Positions 47,750 through 55,897 of a DNA stretch of 64,000 nucleotides are shown piece after piece. Made by a program: the position numbers and the translations under genes. This DNA is from an uncultured Eubacteriales bacterium (lineage in GTDB: Bacteria; Bacillota; Clostridia; TANB77; CAG-508): contig CADAHH010000001.1 in the NCBI GenBank assembly GCA_902787685.1, positions 62,001 to 126,000 of the forward strand. The letters run 5' to 3'. Position 1 is the first letter of the stretch; each line of letters begins with the position of its first letter. The notes under the pieces are model-generated. The model was given only the letters and a program-made list of their open reading frames with translations. It ran no database searches and was not told the DNA's origin.

Positions 47750-47813
47750 ATGTGAGAGGTGGGAGGTGCGAAGTGAGACTATCCACATCTCACCTCTCAC
47801 TTCACACATCTAT
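47750..47813. repeat. TCTCAC/GTGAGA spacer repeat between scpB and proS
   Basis: GTGAGAGGTGGGAGGTGCGAAGTGAG followed by an inverted partner CTCACCTCTCACTTCACACATC. The longest example of the family; can fold into a hairpin. Confidence 0.7.
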
Positions 47814-47816
47814 CCT

Positions 47817-48383
47817 CTAATTTTCTCCTTCATCTATCAATTCATCTATGACTATCTGTTTATTCGAATCCAACTTATACTTCGGTAGTTCTGGTAAATC
47901 CTTTAGAGATGAATACCCAAACATTTTTAAAAATTCAGGAGTAGTTTTAAATCCCATTGGTTTACCAGGTAAATCAAGTTTACCCGCTTCTTCTATTAAA
48001 CCATATTCTAATAATTTGTACATAGTTCCATCAACATTAACCCCACGTATTGCTTCAATCTCAGATTTTGATACTCTAGGATTATATGCAATAATAGAAA
48101 GCGTTTCTAAAGCAGCATTTGAAAGTTTTGGCTTGCTTCTTTTATCTATTATTTTATAAATAGAATCATAATATTCTTTTCTACTTGCCATTTGATATGT
48201 ATCATCTGCTTTAATTATTTCTATGCCTCTGCTATTATCTTTATATTCTAAATTCATTTGGTTTATTATTTCTTCTATTTCAGGTTTAGATTTTTCTAAA
48301 ATAAGTTGCAAATCTTTTATTTCAACTGGATTTCCAGCTGAAAATAAAATTGCTTCTATTGTTCCTTTGGTAATTGTTTCCAT
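47817..48383 (-). CDS. scpB: segregation and condensation protein B
   Basis: 188 residues, two winged-helix domains. N-terminal TIEAILFSAGNPVEIKDL and the middle block SNAALETLSIIAYNPRVSKSEIE are typical, as is GLIEEAGKLDLPGKPM. Works with ScpA and SMC in chromosome segregation. In this genome scpB is about 12 kb from scpA. Confidence 0.95.
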   Translation of the reverse strand: METITKGTIEAILFSAGNPVEIKDLQLILEKSKPEIEEIINQMNLEYKDNSRGIEIIKADDTYQMASRKEYYDSIYKIIDKRSKPKLSNAALETLSIIAYNPRVSKSEIEAIRGVNVDGTMYKLLEYGLIEEAGKLDLPGKPMGFKTTPEFLKMFGYSSLKDLPELPKYKLDSNKQIVIDELIDEGEN

Positions 48384-48410
48384 AAATTTCCTTTCTGTTT
48401 ATTAATATAG

Positions 48411-49829
48411 TTAAATTCTTGTTTTTCCATATTCCATTTCTTTTGATACTCCATCTTTTACAATTTCTTCAATTTCTTTATCACTTAATCCTTGCTTATG
48501 CAAATGATTAACTTTATCTATTATATATTGATTACTATAATGCTCTTCAAAATCAGGATATTCTTCTTTACAGTCAGAAATTATTTTTGTAGCAATATCA
48601 TCAAAATGCCTTACTGTCGCCATTTCTGCTTCATTTATACTTTTACTTGCTAGTTCCTGAAGTTGATTTCTTTCTTCTGAAGTTAATGTTCCTTCTCTAG
48701 TTCTATCTTCAAGTTTTGTTATATAAGCTTTTCTTTGTAATGTCAAATCTAAAGTTGAATTATTTAATGATTGTTGCATAAATGAAATTTCTTTTCTGTT
48801 TCCTCCTGTTGGACTGGTTCCTTTGTCAATATAATCGTCATTATATCCAACACATAGCCCCCATTTTTCTGCTACTCCCGCATTTCTTGCTGCATCAGGA
48901 ATTGTAAATACAGATGTTCTTCTTGTGTTGGTTGTAGTTGTAGCTTTTCTATCTTCAGAACCATCTGCATTAATAATGCTGTCCTTTTCTGCTTCAACCT
49001 GTTGCTCAGTAGCTAGTTTTTCATTTGGTTGTACGATGCTTTCATCTAGTTCAATAGTTACACTTTTGTCTGCAGTTGTAATTGCCAATGTATCATTATT
49101 TTTTCTTGTTTTTCCATCTTTTGCTGTTAGTTCTTTTGAATCAATATTAGTTAAGTAACCCGTCCTAAATGCTTTTTTATCTACTCCCGGTGGAAATTTT
49201 TCTTCTAGTTTCTCTTCTATTTTAAGAATTTCCCATAAATAATATCCATTAATAACTTCATCTAATCTTATTAATGCTCCATTCAAACCTATTCCTAAAT
49301 CATTTAAATTTGGTTTAAATGTGTTTTCAGTATTTCCTTTTTGATTGGTTATTTTTTTCTCTTCTTTTTCTTCTGTTTTTTCATTGTTATCTGATATATG
49401 TCTTCCTTCATTTTCATTTGTATCGGGATTATCATTTCGATTTGTATTTTTTTCTTTTTCTAGGTCTCTTTCATCTACTTTCTCTACTTGCCTCTTTAGT
49501 AATTCTTTATCTAGCTCTATATCCTCATCTAATATTACTTGTCCATCTACTATTTGAGCAAACCTATCTCCTTTATCTAAAGGTGCATATAAAAGATTTA
49601 TAATTTTTCCATTATTATCTATTAAAACAGAATATATTCTGTCTATCTTCTCTTCATTGTTCTTTTTATATGTAAAAATTCCTATATCCCTTATTTTACC
49701 GTTTCCATCTACTAATACCATATCATTGTTGGTTATGTTTTGTAATCTGTCTGATATCCTATCTAATATTCTTTGCGCAACCGGATCATCTACAATCGCT
49801 CTCTCATTTTCTTCTTTTATCTCTGCCAT
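48411..49829 (-). CDS. unknown 472-residue cytoplasmic protein
   Basis: Not recognised. No signal or membrane helix. N-terminal region with VLVDGNGKIRDIGIFTYKK and YSVLIDNNGKIINLLYAP (two similar beta stretches), then an acidic, low-complexity Asn/Glu/Lys linker (about residues 120-170). A C-terminal helical part follows (TSPTGGNRKEISFMQQSL, LTLQRKAYITKLEDRTREG) and ends SDKEIEEIVKDGVSKEM. Sits between scpB and rimO on the same strand, so probably in one transcript with translation and chromosome genes. I cannot assign a function. Confidence 0.7.
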   Translation of the reverse strand: MAEIKEENERAIVDDPVAQRILDRISDRLQNITNNDMVLVDGNGKIRDIGIFTYKKNNEEKIDRIYSVLIDNNGKIINLLYAPLDKGDRFAQIVDGQVILDEDIELDKELLKRQVEKVDERDLEKEKNTNRNDNPDTNENEGRHISDNNEKTEEKEEKKITNQKGNTENTFKPNLNDLGIGLNGALIRLDEVINGYYLWEILKIEEKLEEKFPPGVDKKAFRTGYLTNIDSKELTAKDGKTRKNNDTLAITTADKSVTIELDESIVQPNEKLATEQQVEAEKDSIINADGSEDRKATTTTNTRRTSVFTIPDAARNAGVAEKWGLCVGYNDDYIDKGTSPTGGNRKEISFMQQSLNNSTLDLTLQRKAYITKLEDRTREGTLTSEERNQLQELASKSINEAEMATVRHFDDIATKIISDCKEEYPDFEEHYSNQYIIDKVNHLHKQGLSDKEIEEIVKDGVSKEMEYGKTRI

Positions 49830-49847
49830 AATAAAACCTCCTTAAAA

Positions 49848-51215
49848 TTATATACTTTTTGCTATCAAGTCATAGTTACTTACATCTATAACTTTGCATT
49901 TAATAAATTTACTTAATTTATTTTCATTATCCTTTGTTTTTTTGATAAATACTATTCCATCTTCTTCAGGAACATCATTTTTTGTTCTTCCTACTAAGTA
50001 TTTTCCATCAAAAGATATGTTTTCTACAAGGACTTCAATTGTATTTCCAATGTTTTTTTCTAGTTTTTCTTTTGAAATTTCTTGTTGTAAACTCATTATC
50101 TTATTTAACCTTGCTTGTTTTGTTTTATAATGTATTTGATTTTGCATTTTGCTTGCAGGTGTTCCATCTTCTTTAGAATAACCGAAAACTCCTAATTTGT
50201 CAAATTTTGTATTTTGTACAAATTTATATAATTCATCAAAATCACTTTGAGTTTCTCCTGGAAAACCAACTATTAGACTGGTTCTTAATATAACATCTGG
50301 TATTTCTTTTCTAATTTTTTTAATAAGTTTTTCTATTTTTTCTTTAAATGTTTTTCTATTCATTCTTTTTAAAACATCATTTGATATATGTTGAATTGGA
50401 ATATCAAAATAATTACAAATCTTATCATTTTCTTTTACTGTGTTGATAAGTTCATCTGTAATTCCTTCTGGATAGCTGTATAAAAATCTAATCCATTTTA
50501 ATTCTTTAATTTTTGAAAGTTCTTGCAAAAGTTCTGCTAAACGTGGCTTACCATATAAATCTAATCCATATTTAGTAGTATCTTGTGCTATTATGATAAG
50601 TTCTTTAATTCCTTTTTTAGCAAGAGTCTTTGCCTCTTTTAATATATCTTCCATTGGTCTACTTACAAATAGTCCTCTAATATACGGAATTGCACAATAT
50701 GTGCAAAAATTACTACATCCTTCACCAATTTTTAAATATGCATAGTTATTACCAGTAGACACTTCCCTAGCCAGGTATTCTTTTTCAGCAAACATAACAG
50801 CATTGTTGTCACCGGTACCGGAGATCTTTGGCATGGATGTTGTCATTTGTACCGGAGATTTTTGACAACTTATTAGTTCTTCTATTATATCCCATAAGTG
50901 CTTATAATCTGATATTTTAATGAACAAATCTACTTCAGGTAAACTTTTTACTAAATCATTATAATACCTTTGTACTAAACAACCCATAACTATCAAGTAT
51001 TTACATCTTTTCTTTTTATATTCTGCCATCTCTAATATTGTATTTATAGCTTCAACTTTTGCAGATTCAATAAAGCCACAAGTGTTAATTACTATAATAT
51101 CTGCTTGTTTGGAGTCATTTACAATATTAAATTTATGCTCTTTAAATTTACCAATTGCAACTTCCGTATCTATTAAGTTTTTACTACATCCAAGTGATAT
51201 AAATCCTACGTTCAT
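49848..51215 (-). CDS. rimO: ribosomal protein S12 methylthiotransferase RimO with an in-frame repeat insert
   Basis: 455-residue radical-SAM enzyme. The N-terminal MTTase domain begins MNVGFISLGCSKNLIDTE (RimO signature, cluster Cys10, Cys46, Cys79). The radical-SAM triad is in GEGCSNFCTYCAIPYIRG (Cys167, 171, 174). A C-terminal TRAM region follows (NTIEVLVENISFDGKYLVGR). Residues about 117-138 (KSPVQMTTSMPKISGTGDN) are not family sequence: they are encoded by the same two-unit TCTCCGGTAC repeat found intergenically at 3860-3921. The insert sits between domains. Confidence 0.93.
   Translation of the reverse strand: MNVGFISLGCSKNLIDTEVAIGKFKEHKFNIVNDSKQADIIVINTCGFIESAKVEAINTILEMAEYKKKRCKYLIVMGCLVQRYYNDLVKSLPEVDLFIKISDYKHLWDIIEELISCQKSPVQMTTSMPKISGTGDNNAVMFAEKEYLAREVSTGNNYAYLKIGEGCSNFCTYCAIPYIRGLFVSRPMEDILKEAKTLAKKGIKELIIIAQDTTKYGLDLYGKPRLAELLQELSKIKELKWIRFLYSYPEGITDELINTVKENDKICNYFDIPIQHISNDVLKRMNRKTFKEKIEKLIKKIRKEIPDVILRTSLIVGFPGETQSDFDELYKFVQNTKFDKLGVFGYSKEDGTPASKMQNQIHYKTKQARLNKIMSLQQEISKEKLEKNIGNTIEVLVENISFDGKYLVGRTKNDVPEEDGIVFIKKTKDNENKLSKFIKCKVIDVSNYDLIAKSI
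50810..50872 (-). repeat. TCTCCGGTAC two-unit repeat inside rimO
   Basis: Coding strand: unit one TCAAAAATCTCCGGTACAAA, unit two CCAAAGATCTCCGGTACCGG, each followed by TGACA. Same unit pair and order as the intergenic copy at 3860-3921. Its CGG triplets are not in the reading phase. Confidence 0.85.
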
Positions 51216-51283
51216 TATTCTTTTAATATTTAATCCTTTCTTTTAATTCTGTAACTATTTTTGTTTTTGAAGTCCTAATAAAT

Positions 51284-52999
51284 CTATGCAACTCTACCAT
51301 TATCTCTGTTATTTTCTATTTCTCCTGTTTTTAAAATGTCGTTCAAAACATCTTGTATTTTTCCTAATCTGATTTGACATTCTTCACAATCACGCATTAA
51401 AAACTTTTTTCTTTTATATAAATCTTCATCTGTCATACCATCAAATTTCTCCTCATCTTGTATATATAAATTATTATATTGTCTATGGTATTCGTTTATT
51501 TCACTCTCTTTTTCTTTTCTTCTTGTTTCTAAATCTTCCATTTTACCTTTAACTGTTGCTACGTCTTTTCTTTTAAAAAATCTAAGAACTCCACTTGTCA
51601 TTCTTTGAAATATATTTTGTTTTTTATAAAGACTAGGCAATAATGCCCCATTTTGTCTTTGTATAGTGATTATCTCATTGTCAATTTCTTGAATCTTCTT
51701 TTCAAGCTTAGCTATATGAGACTTCATTGCTTGTCCTCTTTCGAACCTATCTATAGATTTAAGTTCCACATTATGTTTGCTTCTATACTGTTTTATTTCA
51801 CTTTCCTTTTCTTGTACTAATTTATATGCATCATTCATATATTTTTTATAAAAACCTGCAAAATCAAACTCACCATTTTCGCCCATAAATGCTTTTGTAT
51901 TAGAATTTATTTTCCACAATTCTATAACATCTAATTCATCCATCTTTTCCCAAATTCTTTCAAGAGTACTACCATTTGAAAATACTTCATTAAATAATTC
52001 TCTGTAAAAACCATCATTTTCATAATTATGTATTGTTCTTATTATATTTCTATCATTTGCAGTTTCATAGAATATTTGTTTTTTTCTTTCTTCAAAAGTA
52101 CGAGTTTTTCCTATAATAACTTCATTTTTGTTTGGAACTCGAACTGTAAAGCCAGATTGTAAACTACTGTCAAGTTCATCTTTTATATCTTTCATGGCCT
52201 TTTCGTAATTATTTTCTAGTATTTTCCTATGTTCATCATCAAGCTCTTTTTTTGCATCTTCATAAGCATTTAAATAATCTGATAAAAACAAATATTGAGA
52301 ATAGGATAACCCATTTTCTGGAAGTTGCATAGAATTAATAGATTCAAAAGAATTTGGAGATCCAAAAATAATAGCATATTCATCTCTTTGTATATTGGTT
52401 TTTTCTTCATATCTATCTCTCATATTTAGGTGTCCATTATCATATCTTTCAATTATATCATCAATAACATTATGTTTTGTTGTTTGAAACATTAATTGTT
52501 TATCAGTAATAATGCAAGTAGATCTTAGCTCTTGTGGATGTTTATTTATAAAAAATTGATAAAATAAATCATATGTATCTGATTTATTAATGTCCATTAA
52601 TTGAGTTTCTATTTTTCCAGCAAAACCAGGATAATTTTCATGAACAAAATATCTAAAATCCTCATCTTTTGCATATTCTAATTTAATACTATATGGTATT
52701 TCATTTTCTTGAGCATTTATAGTTCTTTCTAATAAATCATCAATAGTTATATCTATACGTTTAATAAAATTGTCGTAAAATACTTTTATTCCACCTCTAC
52801 GTAAGTTTATTCTTTTTATTTTATTAGAAGTAATCTTTCCACTTTCAACATCAATAGCAGGTAATCTTTGTAATAAAAAAGTTTTATATATTGATTCTTT
52901 ATTATCCCCTGTAAATTCAGCTTTGTATATATCCAAAATTGATGGAGGTTCATATATATAATTGATTTTTTTCTCATCATTAGTTGCTTCTTTTTCCAT
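51284..52999 (-). CDS. unknown 571-residue coiled-coil protein
   Basis: Not recognised. Cytoplasmic by composition, charged, few hydrophobic runs. N-terminal ATNDEKKINYIYEPPSILD, a middle region with EYAIIFGSPNSFESINSMQ, and two long coiled coils (about residues 390-445 and 475-520, the latter KMEDLETRRKEKESEINEY). A Cys pair occurs near the end (FLMRDCEECQIRLGK). Lies between rarA and rimO on the same strand. No CGG codon. No function proposed. Confidence 0.7.
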   Translation of the reverse strand: MEKEATNDEKKINYIYEPPSILDIYKAEFTGDNKESIYKTFLLQRLPAIDVESGKITSNKIKRINLRRGGIKVFYDNFIKRIDITIDDLLERTINAQENEIPYSIKLEYAKDEDFRYFVHENYPGFAGKIETQLMDINKSDTYDLFYQFFINKHPQELRSTCIITDKQLMFQTTKHNVIDDIIERYDNGHLNMRDRYEEKTNIQRDEYAIIFGSPNSFESINSMQLPENGLSYSQYLFLSDYLNAYEDAKKELDDEHRKILENNYEKAMKDIKDELDSSLQSGFTVRVPNKNEVIIGKTRTFEERKKQIFYETANDRNIIRTIHNYENDGFYRELFNEVFSNGSTLERIWEKMDELDVIELWKINSNTKAFMGENGEFDFAGFYKKYMNDAYKLVQEKESEIKQYRSKHNVELKSIDRFERGQAMKSHIAKLEKKIQEIDNEIITIQRQNGALLPSLYKKQNIFQRMTSGVLRFFKRKDVATVKGKMEDLETRRKEKESEINEYHRQYNNLYIQDEEKFDGMTDEDLYKRKKFLMRDCEECQIRLGKIQDVLNDILKTGEIENNRDNGRVA

Positions 53000-53100
53000 T
53001 TGAATTTTTCTCCCTACCTAACATTTTTTCATACTTTATAAAACTCATTTTAAATAGGACAATATTTACCACTTTCTTCTATAAATACATAAAATATTTC

Positions 53101-54333
53101 TTATTCGACACCTTCATAATATTTTGTCCCCACCATCTTATCTGGCAAATACTGCTGCTCCACATAGTGTCCTGGAAAATCATGAGGATATAAATATCCT
53201 TGATGATACCCCAAACTTTCCATTTGCTTTACAGGTGCATTTCTTATATGCATTGGAACTTCACCAGTGTCTTTTGTTCTAACATCTTCCAACGCCTTAT
53301 CAATTGCTAAATATGATGCATTTGATTTTTTTGATGTTGCAACATATATTGCAGCTTCTGCCAAAATAATTCTTGCCTCTGGCATTCCAACCATATTTAC
53401 TGCTTGCATTGCGGAATTGGCAACAACTAATGCATTTGGATTTGCCATTCCCACATCTTCTGAACTACATATTACTATTCTTCTTGCTAAAAACATTGGG
53501 TCTTCTCCTGCATTTAATGCTCTTGCTAAATAAAAAACAGTAGCATCTGGATCAGAGCCTCTCATAGATTTTATAAATGCGCTTATATTATCATAATGTG
53601 AATCTCCATTTTTATCAAATACAGCTTTTTTATCTTGAATACAATTTTTTAATACTTCATCTGTAATGTTAATTACTCCATTTTCATCCATTGCAGTAGT
53701 TAAAGCTGCTATTTCTAAAGAATTAAGAGCAGTTCTAACATCTCCATTTGAAATTGTACTCAATTTTTTTAGAGTATTATCTTCTATATTTAGGTTATAC
53801 TCTCCAAGTCCCTCTGGCTTTTTAATTGCCAATTTTAATACCTTAAATATATCATCTTCACTAAGTGGCTCTAGTTTTACTACCATAGATCGAGATATCA
53901 AAGCTTTATTAACTTCAAAATATGGATTTTCTGTTGTTGCACCTATTAGAATTATAGTTCCATTTTCTACATATGGTAAAAGTGCATCTTGCTGAAGTTT
54001 ATTAAATCTATGTATTTCATCTATAAATAAAATTGCTTTTCCTTTAGGATTTAGCATAAAATTTTTAGTTTCTTCAATAACTGCTTTTATATCTGCAACA
54101 CCAGCTGTAACTGCATTTATTTTATAAAACTTATATGATGTTGTTTCACTAATAACTTTAGCAAGTGATGTTTTACCACAACCAGGAGGTCCAAACAAAA
54201 TAAGTGATGATAATCTATCTGCTTTAATTGTTCTATATAATAATTTATCTTTTCCTAAAATATGTTCTTGACCAACATACTCATCTAAAGTTTTAGGTCT
54301 AACGCGGAAAGCTAATGGTTCTTTTGATTCCAT
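53101..54333 (-). CDS. rarA: replication-associated recombination protein A (RarA/MgsA)
   Basis: About 410-residue AAA+ clamp-loader-like ATPase. Walker A is LFGPPGCGKTSLAKVI, Walker B is AILFIDEIHRFNKLQQD, sensor ALISRSMVVKLEPLSED. The C-terminal tetramerisation part has SMRGSDPDATVFYLARAL and PEARIILAEAAIYVATSKKSN. Start at 54333 (MESKEPLAFRVRP) is favoured over one nine codons upstream. Acts at stalled replication forks. Confidence 0.93.
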   Translation of the reverse strand: MESKEPLAFRVRPKTLDEYVGQEHILGKDKLLYRTIKADRLSSLILFGPPGCGKTSLAKVISETTSYKFYKINAVTAGVADIKAVIEETKNFMLNPKGKAILFIDEIHRFNKLQQDALLPYVENGTIILIGATTENPYFEVNKALISRSMVVKLEPLSEDDIFKVLKLAIKKPEGLGEYNLNIEDNTLKKLSTISNGDVRTALNSLEIAALTTAMDENGVINITDEVLKNCIQDKKAVFDKNGDSHYDNISAFIKSMRGSDPDATVFYLARALNAGEDPMFLARRIVICSSEDVGMANPNALVVANSAMQAVNMVGMPEARIILAEAAIYVATSKKSNASYLAIDKALEDVRTKDTGEVPMHIRNAPVKQMESLGYHQGYLYPHDFPGHYVEQQYLPDKMVGTKYYEGVE

Positions 54334-54433
54334 CTTTTCTCCTTTACATAATATTTTCATTTAGGGACGGTCCTTTTTTGCATATTTTTGTAAATAACCA
54401 ATTCTGTTTAACCGCTCTTTTTATTGCACTAGG

Positions 54434-54485
54434 GTGGAAAAGAATTAAATTTTAACACAGCTAAAATTGTAATTATTTTTCACCC
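54434..54485. repeat. stop-codon-linked palindrome family B, copy 3
   Basis: Perfect outer arms GGGTGGAAAA and TTTTTCACCC with AATTAAATTTTAACA and CTAAAATTGTAATT between. Its right arm supplies the TGA stop of queA. Confidence 0.78.
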
Positions 54486-55509
54486 ATTAATTAGCATTGC
54501 ATCTCCGAAGCTAAAGAAACGATACTTTTCCTTTACGGCTTCTTCATATGCTTTTAAAATAAACTCCCTATCTGCAAAAGCAGATACTAGCATAAGTAGA
54601 GTAGATTTTGGTAAGTGAAAATTTGTAATTAAGCTATCAATACATTTAAACTTATAACCTGGATAGATATATATTCCAGTATCTGCTTCTTGCGCCTCAA
54701 CCATTCCTGTTTTTTCATCTGCAATTGTTTCTAGTACTCTACATGATGTTGTTCCAACTGCAATTACTCTTTTTCCATTTTGTTTTGCTTCATTGATTTT
54801 TTGTGCATCTTCTTCTTTTATGTAAAAATGCTCTGTATGCATTTTATGGTCTTCTATATTTTCTTCCTTTACAGGTCTAAATGTTCCTATTCCAACATGA
54901 AGTGTAACATTTGCTATTTTTACACCTTTTTCTTCTATTTGTTTTAATAGTTCTGGTGTGAAATGTAAACCAGCTGTTGGTGCAGCAGCTGAACCTTTAT
55001 ATTTTGCATATACTGTTTGATATCTATCTTTATCTTTTAAGCTTTCATGTATATATGGTGGTAGTGGCATTAAACCGATTTTATCTAATATTTCGTTAAA
55101 AATTCCGTGAATATGTAAATTTTACTTTTCTTGTTCCGCCTTCCATTATATCTAGAATTTCTGCTTCTAAAAGTCCATCTCCAAATAATACTTTTGTTCC
55201 AGGTCTTAATTTATTTCCAGGCCTTACAATAGATTCCCAAATATCTCCTTCAATTTGCTTTAAAAGTACAAACTCAACATTTGCTCCTGTTTCCTTTTTT
55301 CCATAAAGTCTTGCTGGAATTACTTTTGTATTATTTCTAACTAAGCAATCTCCAGGTTCTAAATAATCTATTATATTTTTAAATACTTTGTGTTCTATTG
55401 TTTTTTCATTTTTATCTAATACTAGTAAACGTGATTCATCTCTTTTTTCAATTGGAACTTGTGCAATGAGTTCTTCTGGTAAATAGTAGTCGAATTCTTC
55501 TAGTTTCAT
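54480..55509 (-). CDS. queA: QueA, needs +1 shift at CGG
   Basis: S-adenosylmethionine:tRNA ribosyltransferase-isomerase for queuosine, 342 residues when recoded, normal for the family. The ATG at 55509 ([19 protein letters not shown]) has GAGAGGA upstream. After RKVKFTYS a zero-frame CGG at 55107-55105 appears; the unshifted frame stops after RNF. Skipping its C gives [19 protein letters not shown], the expected QueA consensus. The second part contains [14 protein letters not shown] and [17 protein letters not shown]. Confidence 0.93.
55105..55107 (-). other. +1 recoding site 7 (queA), TCA-C-GGA
   Basis: Zero-frame CGG after TAT TCA. Skipping C55107 reads GGA ATT TTT AAC, giving the GIF motif conserved in QueA. 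Confidence 0.9.
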
Positions 55510-55620
55510 TATTATTATCCTCTCATTTTTTTCAATATATTTTTTAATTTCCGTTAATATCAATATTTTACTATATTTTAAGCAAAAAAACAAGTGCTTA
55601 AATTCTAAGTTTTGATTACA

Positions 55621-55661
55621 TATAAAACAAAAATACTTTGTTCTCAGTTAAGAGAACAAAG
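55621..55661 (-). terminator. terminator of the structured RNA
   Basis: Minus strand: CTTTGTTCTC, 6-base loop, GAGAACAAAG, then TATTTTTGTTTT. Confidence 0.85.
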
Positions 55662-55786
55662 CACCTATAAATTTTGGTTATTTGGTAGGCGTGGCATTCT
55701 CCTACATCTACTCGGGTCTCCCCTGTCTTGCCATCGGCGTGTGGCCGCCACGAAATTTACCACCTCAAACAACCTCTCTATATTGT
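55621..55786 (-). ncRNA. structured RNA with own promoter and terminator, partly 5S rRNA-like
   Basis: A perfect-spaced promoter (TTGATA 55821-55816, 17 bases, TATAAT 55798-55793) precedes an AT-poor stretch and ends in a 10-base stem terminator with U-tract (55621-55661). The core folds with GGTTGTTT pairing with AAATAACC, GGTGG with CTACC and CGTGGC with GCCACG. Its second half (CGCCGATGGCA, GGGGAGACCC, GTAGGAGA) resembles the 3' half of 5S rRNA, but the 5' half is shorter by some 30 bases. No reading frame. Could be a divergent or reduced 5S rRNA or another small RNA; also upstream of queA, so a leader is possible. Confidence 0.55.
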
Positions 55787-55792
55787 ATTTTT

Positions 55793-55821
55793 ATTATATC
55801 ACAAAAGTATTAGTTTATCAA
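55793..55821 (-). promoter_or_regulatory. promoter of the structured RNA
   Basis: TTGATA, 17-base spacer, TATAAT on the minus strand; near-consensus. Confidence 0.82.
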
Positions 55822-55852
55822 GGAAAATCCATCGCAAAATTCGACATAAACT

Positions 55853-55897
55853 GACACCAAGTCTGTCCCATTTTTAAAACGGGACTGTCCCCAATTT
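55853..55897. repeat. GGGGACAGTCCC-type palindrome at the mutS end
   Basis: CCAAGTCTGTCCC, ATTTTTAAAA and GGGACTGTCCCC form an imperfect palindrome of the same family as 2728-2780. It reaches the mutS stop codon. Confidence 0.7.

Noticed and set aside
55621..55786. T-box, SRP RNA or complete 5S rRNA
   Set aside because: No T-box AGGGUGGNACCGCG motif before the terminator, no SRP tetraloop motif, and the 5' half of 5S is too short. Left as an unassigned structured RNA.
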